From: Chrysochromulina parva
Lineage: Eukaryota; Haptophyta; Prymnesiales; Chrysochromulinaceae
Assembly: GCA_002887195.1 (NCBI GenBank)
Contig: PJAB01001512.1
Location: 1-13,985, forward strand
DNA: 13,985 nucleotides
Direction: 5' to 3'
A program made the translations under genes and the position numbers. Of this stretch, positions 13,690 to 13,985 are shown piece by piece. A model generated the notes under the pieces. The model worked only from the letters and a program-made list of their open reading frames with translations. It made no database searches and was not told the DNA's origin. Positions within the stretch are counted from its first letter, which is position 1; every line of letters starts with the position of its first letter.

Positions 13690-13985
13690 GCACCTACTGG
13701 TGGAGCGGGTGCACCCGCTTCCTGAGTTGAGGCGCATGACATCGGGGACAATTCTAACATGCTGCGAAGGGACTTGACCAAGCATGCGCCTGATTGAAAG
13801 GTGACTGATTCTGACACTGAGTGGTGTGTCCCACGGTGTCGACCACTCAACCCGAAATCAGGTTGTGAGGATTCTGGAAAAAATTCCTGGCGTGGTTCCA
13901 GCGCATCCCAACCACCCGAGGGGGTCCCCCGATGGGTACTGGGTCAAGTTTTCGGTCTTTTCGGCGCGTTGTAGGGAGTTCCTTC
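13690..13985. other. Gene-free tail with several inverted repeats downstream of the light-harvesting gene
   Basis: The region probably starts with the light-harvesting 3' UTR. Visible inverted repeats are: agcgggtgcacccgct, a perfect 16-bp palindrome at 13704-13719; aggcgcatg at 13730-13738 with catgcgcct at 13783-13791 (44-base loop); tgagtggt at 13818-13825 with accactca at 13842-13849 (16-base loop); ctcaacc (13846-13852) with ggttgtgag (one bulge) just after; and ggggg-t-ccccc near 13920-13930. No protein-like frame and no AATAAA were seen. Confidence 0.6.

Noticed and set aside
13087..13785. A 232-codon open frame antisense to the light-harvesting gene
   Set aside because: It is a shadow of the GC-rich LHC exon; the sense strand has the complete LHC motif set.
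1..13985. CRISPR array, toxin-antitoxin or phage-defence cluster
   Set aside because: There is no regularly spaced repeat array and no such gene; the content is eukaryotic nuclear, with a spliced LHC gene and CUL3.

Overview
This window looks like a gene-dense, GC-rich stretch of the nuclear genome of a photosynthetic eukaryote with a red-lineage (secondary) plastid. The main evidence is a fucoxanthin-chlorophyll a/c-type light-harvesting protein with a hydrophobic leader and a spliceosomal intron, a plastid-type DUF3110 protein with a signal-peptide-like leader, and a full-length eukaryotic cullin-3. A haptophyte is my best guess; a stramenopile alga (for example a pelagophyte) cannot be excluded from sequence alone. 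Genes lie on both strands 145-370 bp apart, mostly without introns, and nothing suggests bacterial operons.

Layout, left to right. (1) 45-604 (+): the 3' exon of a gene cut by the window edge, possibly a NIPA/DUF803-like membrane transporter. (2) 605-1639: about 1 kb without a gene, holding a C-rich, diverged tandem duplication. (3) 1640-2713 (-): an unrecognised helical protein. (4) 2959-5508 (-): a large ankyrin-repeat protein in a disordered framework, with several short in-frame duplications. (5) 5654-6223 (+): a small, probably organelle-targeted single-pass membrane protein, divergent from the ankyrin gene. (6) 6403-7755 (-): a probably secreted GH63-type glycosidase resembling mannosylglycerate hydrolases. 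(7) 8015-10228 (+): CUL3, the BTB-type ubiquitin ligase scaffold, divergent from the glycosidase. (8) 10601-11428 (-): the DUF3110 protein. (9) 11621-12766 (+): a METTL21/FAM86-like class I methyltransferase, divergent from the DUF3110 gene. (10) 12919-13689 (+): the light-harvesting protein in two exons. (11) 13690-13985: a gene-free tail with several inverted repeats.

The genes do not form one pathway. Three products (5, 8, 10) are probable organelle or plastid proteins; the others serve ubiquitylation, protein methylation and glycan or solute hydrolysis. Three closely spaced divergent pairs (4/5, 6/7, 8/9) are the main organisational feature. I found no CRISPR array, tRNA, rRNA or intact mobile element. 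The strongest leads are the unknown single-pass protein with its overlapping upstream ORF, the GH63-like enzyme, the repeat-flanked intron of the light-harvesting gene, and the structured or repeated noncoding segments.
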